64,000 nucleotides of DNA from contig NZ_CP107036.1 of NCBI RefSeq assembly GCF_029542085.1, positions 4,526,001 to 4,590,000 of the forward strand, in the 5' to 3' direction. The notes below the pieces were generated by a model. That model had not been told where the DNA came from and made no database searches. It worked only from the letters and a program-made list of their open reading frames with translations. Below are positions 42,868 to 51,952 of the stretch, piece after piece. The stretch comes from Sphingobacterium sp. ML3W. GTDB taxonomy: Bacteria > Bacteroidota > Bacteroidia > Sphingobacteriales > Sphingobacteriaceae. A program made the translations under genes and the position numbers. Every line of letters starts with the position of its first letter. The stretch's first letter is position 1.

Positions 42868-43905
42868 TTAAACTAAATCTTCCCAACAAACACGCTCCCC
42901 TTTTTCAATCCTACGTATTGCAATCTTTCCAATTACTTCATTATAATAACGTGGGTGCATACCAAATCCCGGACGAACAGAGCGAATATTATCACTAGTT
43001 AATTTCTCTCCATTTTCTATATCTTTCACTACGTATAAAGAACGTGAAAAGTCTTTACCCTTTTTTTGTTTGTCAGTCAGTTTATAATCTACGACACCAA
43101 TTGCTTTTTCTGCTTCCCGAACTGCCTTGACCATTTCGGAGAATTCGCCTTCATCCATAGAAAATGACGCATCAGGTCCGCCAATTGAACGGTCTAAAAT
43201 AAAGTGTTTTTCTATTATTTTAGCTCCAAAACATGTTGCAACGACAGGAACTGTGCTTCCCATTGTGTGATCAGACAATCCTGAAATTACACCAAATTTT
43301 TCGGCAAAATCTTTTACCATTGCCATATTGGCTTCTTCTATTGGGGCTGGATATGATGAAGTACATTTTAACAACGCTATATTCTCGTTCCCCATTCTAT
43401 AGCATGCATCCAAGGCGAGCTTAATATCTTCTTCTTCTGCAATACCAGTAGATATAATAACAGGTTTACCTTTTGAGGCAACTAACTCAATTAAGGGAAT
43501 ATCGGTTATCTCGAAAGATGCGATCTTATATGCGGGAACATTTAACGTTTCAAGAAACTCCACGCTTGTCGGGTCAAAAGGTGACGAAAAAAATTCTAAG
43601 CCTTCTTCATCAGCAACCTTTTTTATATCCTTATGCCATTCCCAAGGTGTATAAGCTTCTTGGTACAGATTATATAGATTTTTACCTTCCCAAATCGTTC
43701 CTTTAATTAGGAAATCATCTTTTTTAGAATCTATTGTAATCGTGTCGGCAGTATATGTTTGTAATTTAATACAATCTGCTCCAGCTCTTTTCGCGGCCCT
43801 AACTGTCTCTAAAGCAACCTCTAAACTACCATTATGATTAGCAGAGAGTTCGGCTATTATAAAAACCGGGCTTTTATCGTTTATTGCTTTACTTCCTATC
43901 TTCAT
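42868..43905 (-). CDS. pseI: Pseudaminic acid synthase-like NeuB-family enzyme
   Basis: A 345-residue protein. The NeuB barrel begins VFIIAELSANHNGSLEVALE and contains AGADCIKLQTYTADTIT (TIM barrel start), SFEITDIPLIELVASKGKPV, LLKCTSSYPAP and GLSDHTMGSTVPVVATCFG. KHFILDRSIGGPDASFSMD carries the metal and phosphate loop. A C-terminal SAF domain reads FSRSLYVVKDIENGEKLTSD. It condenses a 6-deoxy-altrose derivative with PEP. It overlaps the upstream acetyltransferase gene by 4 bp. The Pse assignment over Neu/Leg rests on the pseB and pseC genes nearby. Confidence 0.9.
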   Translation of the reverse strand: MKIGSKAINDKSPVFIIAELSANHNGSLEVALETVRAAKRAGADCIKLQTYTADTITIDSKKDDFLIKGTIWEGKNLYNLYQEAYTPWEWHKDIKKVADEEGLEFFSSPFDPTSVEFLETLNVPAYKIASFEITDIPLIELVASKGKPVIISTGIAEEEDIKLALDACYRMGNENIALLKCTSSYPAPIEEANMAMVKDFAEKFGVISGLSDHTMGSTVPVVATCFGAKIIEKHFILDRSIGGPDASFSMDEGEFSEMVKAVREAEKAIGVVDYKLTDKQKKGKDFSRSLYVVKDIENGEKLTSDNIRSVRPGFGMHPRYYNEVIGKIAIRRIEKGERVCWEDLV

Positions 43906-44912
43906 TGCAATTCTTTATAAAATTTTAAATTTTCTGATTCATTAATGACGCTATAATCTAATTTATTGAATATCTTAATGGAAGCGATATTTTCTTTTAA
44001 AACATAACCAATAAGTCTGTCAATAGGAATTTTAATATCCTTAGCCTTTTCTTCGGCTAATCTCAAAATAGCTGTCCCCAAACCTCTACCATAGTACTTA
44101 CTGTCAATCAGATAGCTAATTATACCTTGATTATTTTCCTTTACATCTATTCGAACTGATCCCAAAGGGTTTCTCATACTATCCTCCAAAATAAAATAGA
44201 AGCAATTAGGATCCTGAATCTTGTTATTAAACCATTCAATATGTTCTTTTTTTTCTATTTGATTTTGATTAAAGGAATATTTTCTAGTGCACGGATCGCT
44301 CGCCCAAACATAGGTAAGATTACAGTCTAATAAGGTCGCAGCACGTAATGAAAGAGTATTTAATTTGGCATGATATAAAACATCAATGTATTTGCCTTCA
44401 AAAAAACAATGATCTTTAAGGGTGGCCTCGTGATCAAAACCGGCTCTTTTCAACGCTACATATAATCGTGGTCTTAAATCAAATGCATAAGTATAAATTT
44501 TGTGTAAAGAAAGACCTCTAAATGCAATTTGAGATAAAATACTCAAATATTTTTCCCAATGAAATTCAAAGCTGGTTTCCTCCAGTTCTGTTTTTATGAT
44601 AAATGATATTTCCGCGTTTTTATCAATCCAATTAATATGCACTAATCCCCCGTAGCCAATACAAATACCGTTTTCTAAATAAGAAAACAAAATTTGGTTG
44701 GGAAAATCTTGCTCGAATAATTGGCGAACAACTGTATCAAAATATTGCTCCTGATCTTTCTCTGTTAACACTTTGTTCTGTCTCAAATGATAGATTTGTT
44801 CATTTCTCCATCTCATGATTTCGAAACGATCCTCATATCTAATGGGGACTAACTGAAATTCGGCCGATGTCCAGGAATTACCCTCCAAACATTTATAGTT
44901 TTGAGTAAACAT
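43902..44912 (-). CDS. Tandem-GNAT acetyltransferase (PseH-like in the second half)
   Basis: A 336-residue protein started at the ATG at 44912; a TTG further up is less likely. The first half (residues about 15-165) is one GNAT domain (VPIRYEDRFEIMRWRNEQIY, GYGGLVHINWIDKNAEISF, IYTYAFDLRPRLYVALKRAGF). The second half, from about 170, is another: RAATLLDCNLTYVWASDPCT, ISYLIDSKYYGRGLGTAILR with the GRGLG acetyl-CoA loop, and KENIASIKIFNKLDYSV. The second half resembles the acetyltransferase part of PseH/SpsD proteins. A PseG-like UDP-hydrolase domain is not present. Confidence 0.75.
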   Translation of the reverse strand: MFTQNYKCLEGNSWTSAEFQLVPIRYEDRFEIMRWRNEQIYHLRQNKVLTEKDQEQYFDTVVRQLFEQDFPNQILFSYLENGICIGYGGLVHINWIDKNAEISFIIKTELEETSFEFHWEKYLSILSQIAFRGLSLHKIYTYAFDLRPRLYVALKRAGFDHEATLKDHCFFEGKYIDVLYHAKLNTLSLRAATLLDCNLTYVWASDPCTRKYSFNQNQIEKKEHIEWFNNKIQDPNCFYFILEDSMRNPLGSVRIDVKENNQGIISYLIDSKYYGRGLGTAILRLAEEKAKDIKIPIDRLIGYVLKENIASIKIFNKLDYSVINESENLKFYKELQ

Positions 44913-44918
44913 ATTCAA

Positions 44919-45743
44919 TTAATTTAATGCATTTCGTAAAATATCCGACGTTTTGTTATACTCCAACTTTTCCAAAAGTCTTATTGCGCTTTTAACTTCA
45001 TTGTCAAGGTTTTGTTCTGAGTTCTTTTGGAACATATTTGAGTTTCCTTCAAGAATCCACGGATAATTTTTTTTGACATAATAAACAAGCTCGAGCCCCT
45101 GAAAGCCTAGATTATTTTGTATTTCTGCGAGGATATTTGCTACCATAAAATCTTGAGGAGTGTCTACCGTCAATCTACATTCCTCTAATTTCCCTTCAAT
45201 TAAGTAATTTCCTTTACTATATTTTGCTTCCCTTTTAAGTATTAAAGTAACATGTTCTGTATCAGAATCATTTAGAATATATTGTTCTGAGTCAATTAAT
45301 GAATTCCCTTTCATTACCTCAATATTCATACCTAAAGGTAAACCAACAGTATGTGTGTAGTCATTTCCTTCAGCACAATGAAAATTAATCGCTTTAGCAA
45401 TTATATTAAAATCAATAAAAGGGTTATCAGCTGTAAGTCTAACAATATGATCAAACTTAAATTTCTTTTGAATATTCAAAAAACGACTTAATACGTTAGA
45501 TTCATCGCCTCTAAAACATTCTATTTTTTTAGAGAAACAAAATTCCTCAATAACATCATTCTCCGAATTAATTGATGTTGCTATGATTATTTTTCCTTCT
45601 AAATTTGACAAAGCCACAACTATCATCTCCAATACTGAACGTCCTGAAGGGAAGGGAAGCGGCAATAACACTTTACCAGGCAATCTTTCAGATTTCATCC
45701 TAGCCTGAATAATATAGCCAATATTAACTACTTGCTTGTCCAT
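44919..45743 (-). CDS. PseF/SpsF-like cytidylyltransferase
   Basis: A 274-residue protein. The N-terminus IGYIIQARMKSERLPGKVLL is the ARMxSxRLPGK nucleotide-binding signature of NeuA/SpsF. VRLTADNPFIDF holds the metal-binding Asp, and TVDTPQDFMVANILAEI and EGNDYTHTVGLP are further conserved patches. It likely makes the CMP-activated nonulosonic acid or acts in a related SpsF role. It lies 6 bp before the acetyltransferase and 15 bp inside the SDR gene end (overlap), in a cotranscribed array. Confidence 0.82.
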   Translation of the reverse strand: MDKQVVNIGYIIQARMKSERLPGKVLLPLPFPSGRSVLEMIVVALSNLEGKIIIATSINSENDVIEEFCFSKKIECFRGDESNVLSRFLNIQKKFKFDHIVRLTADNPFIDFNIIAKAINFHCAEGNDYTHTVGLPLGMNIEVMKGNSLIDSEQYILNDSDTEHVTLILKREAKYSKGNYLIEGKLEECRLTVDTPQDFMVANILAEIQNNLGFQGLELVYYVKKNYPWILEGNSNMFQKNSEQNLDNEVKSAIRLLEKLEYNKTSDILRNALN

Positions 45744-46504
45744 CCTCCATCTACTATTATGTTTTGACCTGTTATAAAATCCGATGCATTTGACACAAGT
45801 AGCATAAAAACACCTATTAGATCCTCAGGAATACCAACTCTCTTTAACATAGTATTGTCTGCCAACCTTCTTTCAAAAGCTGGATCTTTCCTTTTTACTG
45901 AATCAGATGGAAATGGTCCAGGAGTAACGCAATTGACTTGTATATTATCTTTACCTAGATAGGACGCATAATATTTCGAAAGTTGGATAAGACCGGCTTT
46001 TGCTGCACCATAGTGCGGCGGATTTAAGGAGCCAGGAGAATCTTCATAAATGGTAAAGTCCGGAGCCACTACCCCATACATAGAAGAAACGTTAATGATT
46101 TTACCATATTTTTGATTTTTAAAAATTGGAATTATTTTTCGGATAACTCGGAAAACAGAATTTAATGTGCCATCTACACCATACATAAAATCTTCATCCG
46201 ACATATTCTCCGGCGACTGTCCTTTTAGATAAAATGCATTATTGATGAAAACATCAATCCTACCTTCTATTTTAAAAACTTCGTCAATTGCAGAATTGAT
46301 CTCTTCCGTTATACCTATATCACACTTTACAAAAATAATATTACTTAAATCACCAAACTGTTCGGTAAATTTTCGCTCATCTCTAGCAAGTATATAAAGT
46401 CTAGCTCCACAACTCGCAAGATATTTCACGCAAGGACTACCTAGATAACCATATCCTCCTGAAAAAAGTATTATTTTATTGGTTATGTCAAAAATATCTT
46501 TCAT
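45728..46504 (-). CDS. Short-chain dehydrogenase in the nonulosonic acid cluster
   Basis: A 258-residue SDR started at the ATG at 46504. LFSGGYGYLGSPCVKYLASC is the Gly-rich cofactor loop, in a slightly unusual form (GGYGYLG). INVSSMYGVVAPDF supplies the catalytic Ser, and PPHYGAAKAGLIQLSKYYAS supplies the Tyr-x3-Lys pair. The C-terminus FITGQNIIVDGGWTSK is standard. It overlaps the cytidylyltransferase gene by 16 bp. Its role is not part of the basic six-step pseudaminic pathway, so it may modify the sugar or produce a different isomer. Confidence 0.88.
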   Translation of the reverse strand: MKDIFDITNKIILFSGGYGYLGSPCVKYLASCGARLYILARDERKFTEQFGDLSNIIFVKCDIGITEEINSAIDEVFKIEGRIDVFINNAFYLKGQSPENMSDEDFMYGVDGTLNSVFRVIRKIIPIFKNQKYGKIINVSSMYGVVAPDFTIYEDSPGSLNPPHYGAAKAGLIQLSKYYASYLGKDNIQVNCVTPGPFPSDSVKRKDPAFERRLADNTMLKRVGIPEDLIGVFMLLVSNASDFITGQNIIVDGGWTSK

Positions 46505-46510
46505 TAGCAA

Positions 46511-47344
46511 TTACTTTGGCCATTCCGATGGCATTAATATTTTATCTTCAAACTTATGGTTTAGCAAAGGCAACTTATTATGCATTTTCCCTAAAGTGAG
46601 AATGTTCTCCTTAAATTGGTTCAAGTCATTAACCCCAATATTTACTACATCGACATAATCTTTCTCTAAAACATATCGCAACAGCCTAACAGACAAATTA
46701 TCAAGCTGCTGCAACGTTTCTAGATACGGTTTGACCTCATCAAAAAACATATCCAAACTATCAGGAGCACAGAAGAACAAACCTTGCAAAAAAGTTGATC
46801 TTGTGTGAATTTCGACACCTTTTTCATGTAGAGCTTTAATATAAGCATCAAATCGGTGGTCAAAATAATTTAGCGGGACCTGCACAATATCTAACTCGAG
46901 ACCTTTTTGAAAAATTTCTTCCAACTCTTCAACAGAATTGAACGATGCTCCAATTTTTTTTACCTTTCCTTTCGTTTTTAATTTCATTAAAAATTCCCAG
47001 TTTTGGCGATTTTCTATTAAATCATACGGCCTATGAGCCATATATCCGTAGAAAGCCTCAATTCCAAGTCTATCTAAAGAAATTTCAAATTGTTTAGGCA
47101 AAGTAATTTCACTTGGAATATATTTAGAGATTATTCGAAAAGAATCTAAGTCGAACTTCCCTAAAACATCCTCAGCATCTCCATATGCAAATGCAGTATC
47201 TAAATACTTTATTCCAATACTTTCTGAATATCTCACTATTTCTCCCACCTCTTGGAGCGGAGTTTTTCCTGTGGAATTTGATATTCCATAATGTGCACCG
47301 AATTGTACCGTACCTAAACCTATTTTATTGAGCAAAGTAGTCAT
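46511..47344 (-). CDS. Aldo-keto reductase in the nonulosonic acid cluster
   Basis: A 277-residue protein of the aldo/keto reductase barrel. KIGLGTVQFGAHYGISNSTG is the first strand, YLDTAFAYGDAEDVLGKF contains the catalytic Asp and Tyr, and IEAFYGYMAHRPYDL has the catalytic His. The C-terminus VNIGVNDLNQFKENIL is standard for the subgroup found in sugar-nucleotide loci. It overlaps the pseC 3' end by 20 bp. The substrate is not predictable, but the position in the operon suggests a sugar ketone. Confidence 0.88.
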   Translation of the reverse strand: MTTLLNKIGLGTVQFGAHYGISNSTGKTPLQEVGEIVRYSESIGIKYLDTAFAYGDAEDVLGKFDLDSFRIISKYIPSEITLPKQFEISLDRLGIEAFYGYMAHRPYDLIENRQNWEFLMKLKTKGKVKKIGASFNSVEELEEIFQKGLELDIVQVPLNYFDHRFDAYIKALHEKGVEIHTRSTFLQGLFFCAPDSLDMFFDEVKPYLETLQQLDNLSVRLLRYVLEKDYVDVVNIGVNDLNQFKENILTLGKMHNKLPLLNHKFEDKILMPSEWPK

Positions 47345-48515
47345 TTATCGATTCTATCACAAATTGCTGTTCATCCAATGATAATGTCGGATACATTGGT
47401 AAGCTTATACAGTGTTTATAATATAATTCCGAGTGAGGTCTATCCCCTTCCTTCCATCCAAATTGACGATAATAAGGCATAAGATGACAAGGAATGTAAT
47501 GGATTTGAGCATATATATTCTTAGTCCTTAGATAATTATAAAGACCTAATCTATCATCTACCTCTAAAACATATAAATGATACGCGTGGCCTTCAACAAA
47601 ACCCGAATGTCCCTTAATATATGATTTACCATCGAAAGCATGCTCATATCTGTTTGCAATGGCACGTCTAATTTCAAGGCCTTGGTCCGCTCTTTTTAGT
47701 TGACTATCCCCTAAAGCAGCTTGAAAGTCAGTAATTCGATAATTATATCCCAAAGTTTGCATTTCCATGTACCATAGAGGATAACTCTCATTTCCTCCCG
47801 CAAAATCAATCGAGTTTTCGAAAAGATCATCTTGCTTAACAATACCATGGGTTCTTAACTGGAGAAGCCTTTTATATAGCTCCTCATCGTTAGTTGTTAT
47901 CATACCACCTTCACCAGAAGCAATATGCTTCACAGGATGAAATGAGAAAATTGCTAGCTCTGCGAAATTACCATTACCACATAACTGTCTTTCCCCTTTA
48001 GTATCAACAAAATATCCTCCAGGAGCATGGCAGGCATCTTCAATAATCCAAAGATTATACTCTTCTGCTAGCTTCTTAAATTCTTCTAAATTAACTGCTC
48101 TTCCAGCAAAATCTACTGGTATAATACCTTTATACGTCCCTAACGGCTCAGATTGCAGCAGACTCCGTACAGAATCTATATCCAAAAGGTAGGTATCAGG
48201 GTCAATGTCTCCAAAAACTACCTCACCCCCACAATATTTTACACAATTGGCAGAAGCGGCAAACGTAATAGGAGTAGTAATGACCTTATCCCCAGGTTTT
48301 ATGTCCAAAGCCAATGCACAAAGGTGCAAGGCAGCTGTACCGTTAGCTACTGCAACCGCATATTTTGCCTCAACATATTCCGCGAAATTATCTTCGAATT
48401 CTTTAATTTTCGGACCTTGCGTTAAATAATCTGACTTTAAAGTTTTGATAACAATTTCAATATCTTCTTCCGTTATATTTTGCTTACCGTAAGGAATCAC
48501 TTTGTTCTTTTCCAT
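47325..48515 (-). CDS. pseC: PseC-like UDP-4-keto-sugar aminotransferase
   Basis: A 396-residue PLP enzyme. KVIPYGKQNITEEDIEIVIK is the N-terminal hallmark of PseC. KYAVAVANGTAALHLCALAL binds the phosphate, LWIIEDACHAPGGYF has the Asp that contacts the pyridine nitrogen, and IFSFHPVKHIASGEGGMITT holds the PLP lysine. PseC converts UDP-4-keto-6-deoxy-L-AltNAc to the 4-amino sugar. It starts 2 bp after pseB, the usual order. The assignment to PseC and not to a generic DegT enzyme rests on that order and on the N-terminal motif. Confidence 0.88.
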   Translation of the reverse strand: MEKNKVIPYGKQNITEEDIEIVIKTLKSDYLTQGPKIKEFEDNFAEYVEAKYAVAVANGTAALHLCALALDIKPGDKVITTPITFAASANCVKYCGGEVVFGDIDPDTYLLDIDSVRSLLQSEPLGTYKGIIPVDFAGRAVNLEEFKKLAEEYNLWIIEDACHAPGGYFVDTKGERQLCGNGNFAELAIFSFHPVKHIASGEGGMITTNDEELYKRLLQLRTHGIVKQDDLFENSIDFAGGNESYPLWYMEMQTLGYNYRITDFQAALGDSQLKRADQGLEIRRAIANRYEHAFDGKSYIKGHSGFVEGHAYHLYVLEVDDRLGLYNYLRTKNIYAQIHYIPCHLMPYYRQFGWKEGDRPHSELYYKHCISLPMYPTLSLDEQQFVIESINDYFAQ

Positions 48516-48517
48516 AA

Positions 48518-49528
48518 TTATATTTCGAAAGTTGAATCAACGTGTTCTTTTATTAGAGTTCTGAGACCTTCTACAGTTTCCCACTCAGTGTTATCCCCGG
48601 AATTATATGCAAATCCTTCCTGAACTTTGGCACCATTAAACTTTGCTAGGAACTCTTCCAAATTCCATTTGGGTGTCGAAGGCAGAATAGTATAATATTT
48701 ACCTAAATCGTAAGTATAAAAAGAATCTGAAGGAGTAATCATCTCTTCGTGAACCTTCTCTCCAGGTCTGATACCAACTACTCTATGCTCACATTCAGGA
48801 CCCACTGCTGTAGCTACGTCAGTAATTTTGTAAGATGGAATTTTAGGAATAAAGATTTCTCCTCCCCATGCGTTAAATAACGCATGCATTACCATGTCAA
48901 CTCCACCTTGCAAACTAATATTGAATCTTGTCATATTAGAATCTGTAATCGGTAAAATTCCTTCCTTTTTCTTCTTTATAAAAAATGGTATTACAGATCC
49001 ATTGGATCCCATAACGTTTCCATACCTAACAACTGAAAAACGTATCGGATTATTCCCTCTAATATTGTTTGCTGCAACAAATAGTTTATCTGATGCTAAT
49101 TTAGTAGCACCATATAAATTAATAGGTGCGCAGGCTTTGTCTGTTGATAAAGCCACCACCCGTTCAACATCAGTAGCAAAACATGCATCAATTACATTTT
49201 GTGCGCCGTGAATATTAGTCTTAACGCATTCATCTGGATTATATTCCGCAATAGGCACATGCTTCATTGCAGCCGCATGTATAACATAGTCAACACCTTT
49301 CATTGCTCTAATAAGACGTTCTCTATCGCGAACATCCCCTATGAAAAATCGAATTTGAGGATATTTATCAGCTGGATAGTCTTGAGCCATTTGAAATTGC
49401 TTTTGCTCATCACGCGAAAAGATAACTAGCCTTTTAATATCCGAATAATTTTTCAAAATATGTGCAGTTAAAGCCTTTCCTAAAGAGCCTGTACCGCCAG
49501 TAATTAAAATTGATTTGTTCTCTAACAT
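48518..49528 (-). CDS. pseB: PseB-like UDP-GlcNAc C5-inverting 4,6-dehydratase
   Basis: A 336-residue enzyme. SILITGGTGSLGKALTAHIL is the NAD(P) loop. HAAAMKHVPIAEYNPDECVK and LSTDKACAPINLYGATK (with the catalytic Thr-Asp-Lys and Tyr-x3-Lys) are typical of the short soluble PseB group. VGIRPGEKVHEEMITPSD is the terminal motif. It performs the first step of pseudaminic acid synthesis. It follows the wecC gene by 10 bp and precedes pseC by 2 bp. Confidence 0.93.
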   Translation of the reverse strand: MLENKSILITGGTGSLGKALTAHILKNYSDIKRLVIFSRDEQKQFQMAQDYPADKYPQIRFFIGDVRDRERLIRAMKGVDYVIHAAAMKHVPIAEYNPDECVKTNIHGAQNVIDACFATDVERVVALSTDKACAPINLYGATKLASDKLFVAANNIRGNNPIRFSVVRYGNVMGSNGSVIPFFIKKKKEGILPITDSNMTRFNISLQGGVDMVMHALFNAWGGEIFIPKIPSYKITDVATAVGPECEHRVVGIRPGEKVHEEMITPSDSFYTYDLGKYYTILPSTPKWNLEEFLAKFNGAKVQEGFAYNSGDNTEWETVEGLRTLIKEHVDSTFEI

Positions 49529-49538
49529 TATATTTGTT

Positions 49539-50747
49539 CTATTTTTTTACACCACAAAAATCCAAAACTATTTGATCATCTCTGAAAGAGATATTATTAA
49601 ACTCATTATGTGCGACTAGCAAAACGACAATATCGGCCTTGACTACGGCCTCATTATAATTTGTCAATTTAAAAACTTTGTGCTCCTTCACATTCGGTTC
49701 AACAATATACATATCAGCATCCCCAGAATCTTGAAGTACCCTTTCTGTAATATGAATTGCTGGAGACTCTCTTAAATCATCAATATTTGGTTTAAAAGCC
49801 AAGCCCATAATAGCAATTGAAGGTTCGCGGCCATTCTTAATTTCAAATTCTAAACGAGCAGTCTTGACCTTCTCTGCACACCAAAAAGATTTATAGTTAT
49901 TAGTTTCTCTGGCCTGTGCGATCATACGAGATTCCATAGGGAAATCGGCTGTCAAAAAGTATGGATCAACTGCTATACAGTGGCCTCCTACACCACAACC
50001 AGGCTGGAGAATATTCACACGGGGATGCTTATTCGCTAAACGAATCAAATCCCAAACATTTATATCCGCTTTATCACAAATTAAAGAAAGTTCATTTGCA
50101 AAAGCAATCTGTGAATCTCTAGATGCATTTTCAGTCAACTTACACATCTCGGCAGTACGCGCATTGGTCGGGTGCAATTCACCTTTCACAAATTGCCCAT
50201 AAAATGCCAAGGCTTTTTGAGTAGAAGCTTCGTTTACTCCTCCGATTACACGGTCATTATGAACCAGTTCGTACATGACATTTCCTGGAAGAACGCGCTC
50301 AGGACAATATGCCAATGAAATTTTCCCCTCCAGTTCAGGACGTTTTGAAAAAATCAAAGCCATCATCTTCTCTGTAGTTCCAACAGGCGAAGTAGACTCA
50401 ATCACGTACAAATCACCTTCTTTCAATAATGGAATAATTCCTTCTGTAGCTGCCTGTACATAAGATATATCAGGCTGATGATCTCCTTTAAATGGCGTAG
50501 GAACAACAACTAAGTATGTATCAGCTTCAACAGGCTTTGTGTCCGCTTTCAAGAAACCTTCTGCCACAGCTTTTGCCACAGCCTTATCTAAATCCGGTTC
50601 AACAATGTGGATTTTACCAGCATTGATTGTGTCTACAACATGCTGTGAGATATCCACACCATGAACAGCGATTCCGCTATTTGCGATTAATGCAGATGTA
50701 GGTAATCCTATATATCCTAAGCCAACGGTTACTACTTTTGCTTGCAT
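49539..50747 (-). CDS. wecC: UDP-N-acetyl-D-mannosamine dehydrogenase
   Basis: A 402-residue protein of the UDP-glucose/GDP-mannose dehydrogenase family. VTVGLGYIGLPTSALIANSG binds NAD, YVIESTSPVGTTEKMMAL and LTENASRDSQIAFANELSLI are the core, and LQPGCGVGGHCIAVDPYFL holds the catalytic Cys. GLAFKPNIDDLRESPA is the C-terminal signature. It oxidises UDP-ManNAc to UDP-ManNAcA. It lies 9 bp after wecB, which supplies its substrate. Confidence 0.92.
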   Translation of the reverse strand: MQAKVVTVGLGYIGLPTSALIANSGIAVHGVDISQHVVDTINAGKIHIVEPDLDKAVAKAVAEGFLKADTKPVEADTYLVVVPTPFKGDHQPDISYVQAATEGIIPLLKEGDLYVIESTSPVGTTEKMMALIFSKRPELEGKISLAYCPERVLPGNVMYELVHNDRVIGGVNEASTQKALAFYGQFVKGELHPTNARTAEMCKLTENASRDSQIAFANELSLICDKADINVWDLIRLANKHPRVNILQPGCGVGGHCIAVDPYFLTADFPMESRMIAQARETNNYKSFWCAEKVKTARLEFEIKNGREPSIAIMGLAFKPNIDDLRESPAIHITERVLQDSGDADMYIVEPNVKEHKVFKLTNYNEAVVKADIVVLLVAHNEFNNISFRDDQIVLDFCGVKK

Positions 50748-50756
50748 TGATATGAT

Positions 50757-51875
50757 TTATATTAAGTTTTTAATAAAGTTAACAATTCTTTCACAGGCTT
50801 TACCATCACCATACGGATTATGTAGCCCGCTCATTTGTTGATATCTATCTTCGTTTTTTAGCAGTTCTTGTGCTTCAGACACAATTTTTTGTGTATCTGT
50901 ACCTACAAGAATCACCGTACCTGCATCTACAGCTTCAGGCCTTTCGGTAGTATCACGCATCACCAATACCGGTTTACCAAGACTAGGCGCCTCTTCTTGT
51001 ACACCACCCGAGTCTGTGATAATTAAATACGATTTATTCATTAGCCATACAAACGCAGGATACGCTAACGGATCAATTAGATGAATATTATTCACATCCG
51101 ATAGGATTTCATAAACAGGTTTCTTCACATTTGGATTAAGGTGCACAGGATAGATAATTTGCACATCAGTATTAGACAACGCAATTTCCTTTAACGCCTG
51201 ACAGATATTAATAAAGCCTTGTCCGTGGTTTTCACGTCTGTGACCAGTCACCAAGATCAATTTCTTCGCAGGATCGACCAGTTCCTTCAGACGGTTAATT
51301 TCTTCATTATCCAGGTCTTTTACGCGGTCTGAGCTCTCAAATAAAGCATCAATAACGGTATTTCCGGTAACAAGTATATCCTTATCCTGAATATTTTCAC
51401 GCAATAGATTTTGTCGTGAAGCTTCAGTAGGAGCAAAATGAAAATCACAAATACGTCCAGCTACCTGTCGATTGATCTCTTCTGGAAACGGAGAACGCTT
51501 ATTGTGCGTACGAAGTCCTGCTTCAACATGACAGACTTGAGCACCAGCATAAAAAGCAGCGATACTTGAGGCCATTGTGGTGGTGGTATCACCGTGAACA
51601 TACACATAATCGGGTTTAAAATCCTCCAATACAGCCTTCATTTCAGTTATAATATCAGCTGTTAATGAATATAGATTTTGATTAGGCTTCATTAAGTTCA
51701 AATCGTAATCGGGTATGATATCGAAAAATTCCAATACCTGATCCAACATTTCACGATGCTGTGCCGTAACACAGACCTTTGTTTCAAAAGATTCATCTTT
51801 TTGGAATTCCTTAACCAAAGGCGCCATTTTGATCGCTTCTGGCCTAGTTCCGAATACAATTAAATTCTTCTTCAT
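50757..51875 (-). CDS. wecB: UDP-N-acetylglucosamine 2-epimerase
   Basis: A 372-residue non-hydrolysing epimerase. NLIVFGTRPEAIKMAPLVKE is the start, HGDTTTTMASSIAAFYAGAQ and VEAGLRTHNKRSPFPEEINR are the core, VTGHRRENHGQGF and TDSGGVQEEAPSLGKPVLV are the C-terminal substrate and allosteric site segments. It makes UDP-ManNAc for the following dehydrogenase. It follows the winged-helix regulator gene by about 77 bp with no terminator between them, and probably shares its promoter. Confidence 0.95.
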   Translation of the reverse strand: MKKNLIVFGTRPEAIKMAPLVKEFQKDESFETKVCVTAQHREMLDQVLEFFDIIPDYDLNLMKPNQNLYSLTADIITEMKAVLEDFKPDYVYVHGDTTTTMASSIAAFYAGAQVCHVEAGLRTHNKRSPFPEEINRQVAGRICDFHFAPTEASRQNLLRENIQDKDILVTGNTVIDALFESSDRVKDLDNEEINRLKELVDPAKKLILVTGHRRENHGQGFINICQALKEIALSNTDVQIIYPVHLNPNVKKPVYEILSDVNNIHLIDPLAYPAFVWLMNKSYLIITDSGGVQEEAPSLGKPVLVMRDTTERPEAVDAGTVILVGTDTQKIVSEAQELLKNEDRYQQMSGLHNPYGDGKACERIVNFIKNLI

Positions 51876-51952
51876 ATATTATTAGTCAAATCGCAAATCA
51901 TATTAGTTGAAAATTTGCAATAATTTAAGTTAAAGCTCGCTTAGCCGTTTAG

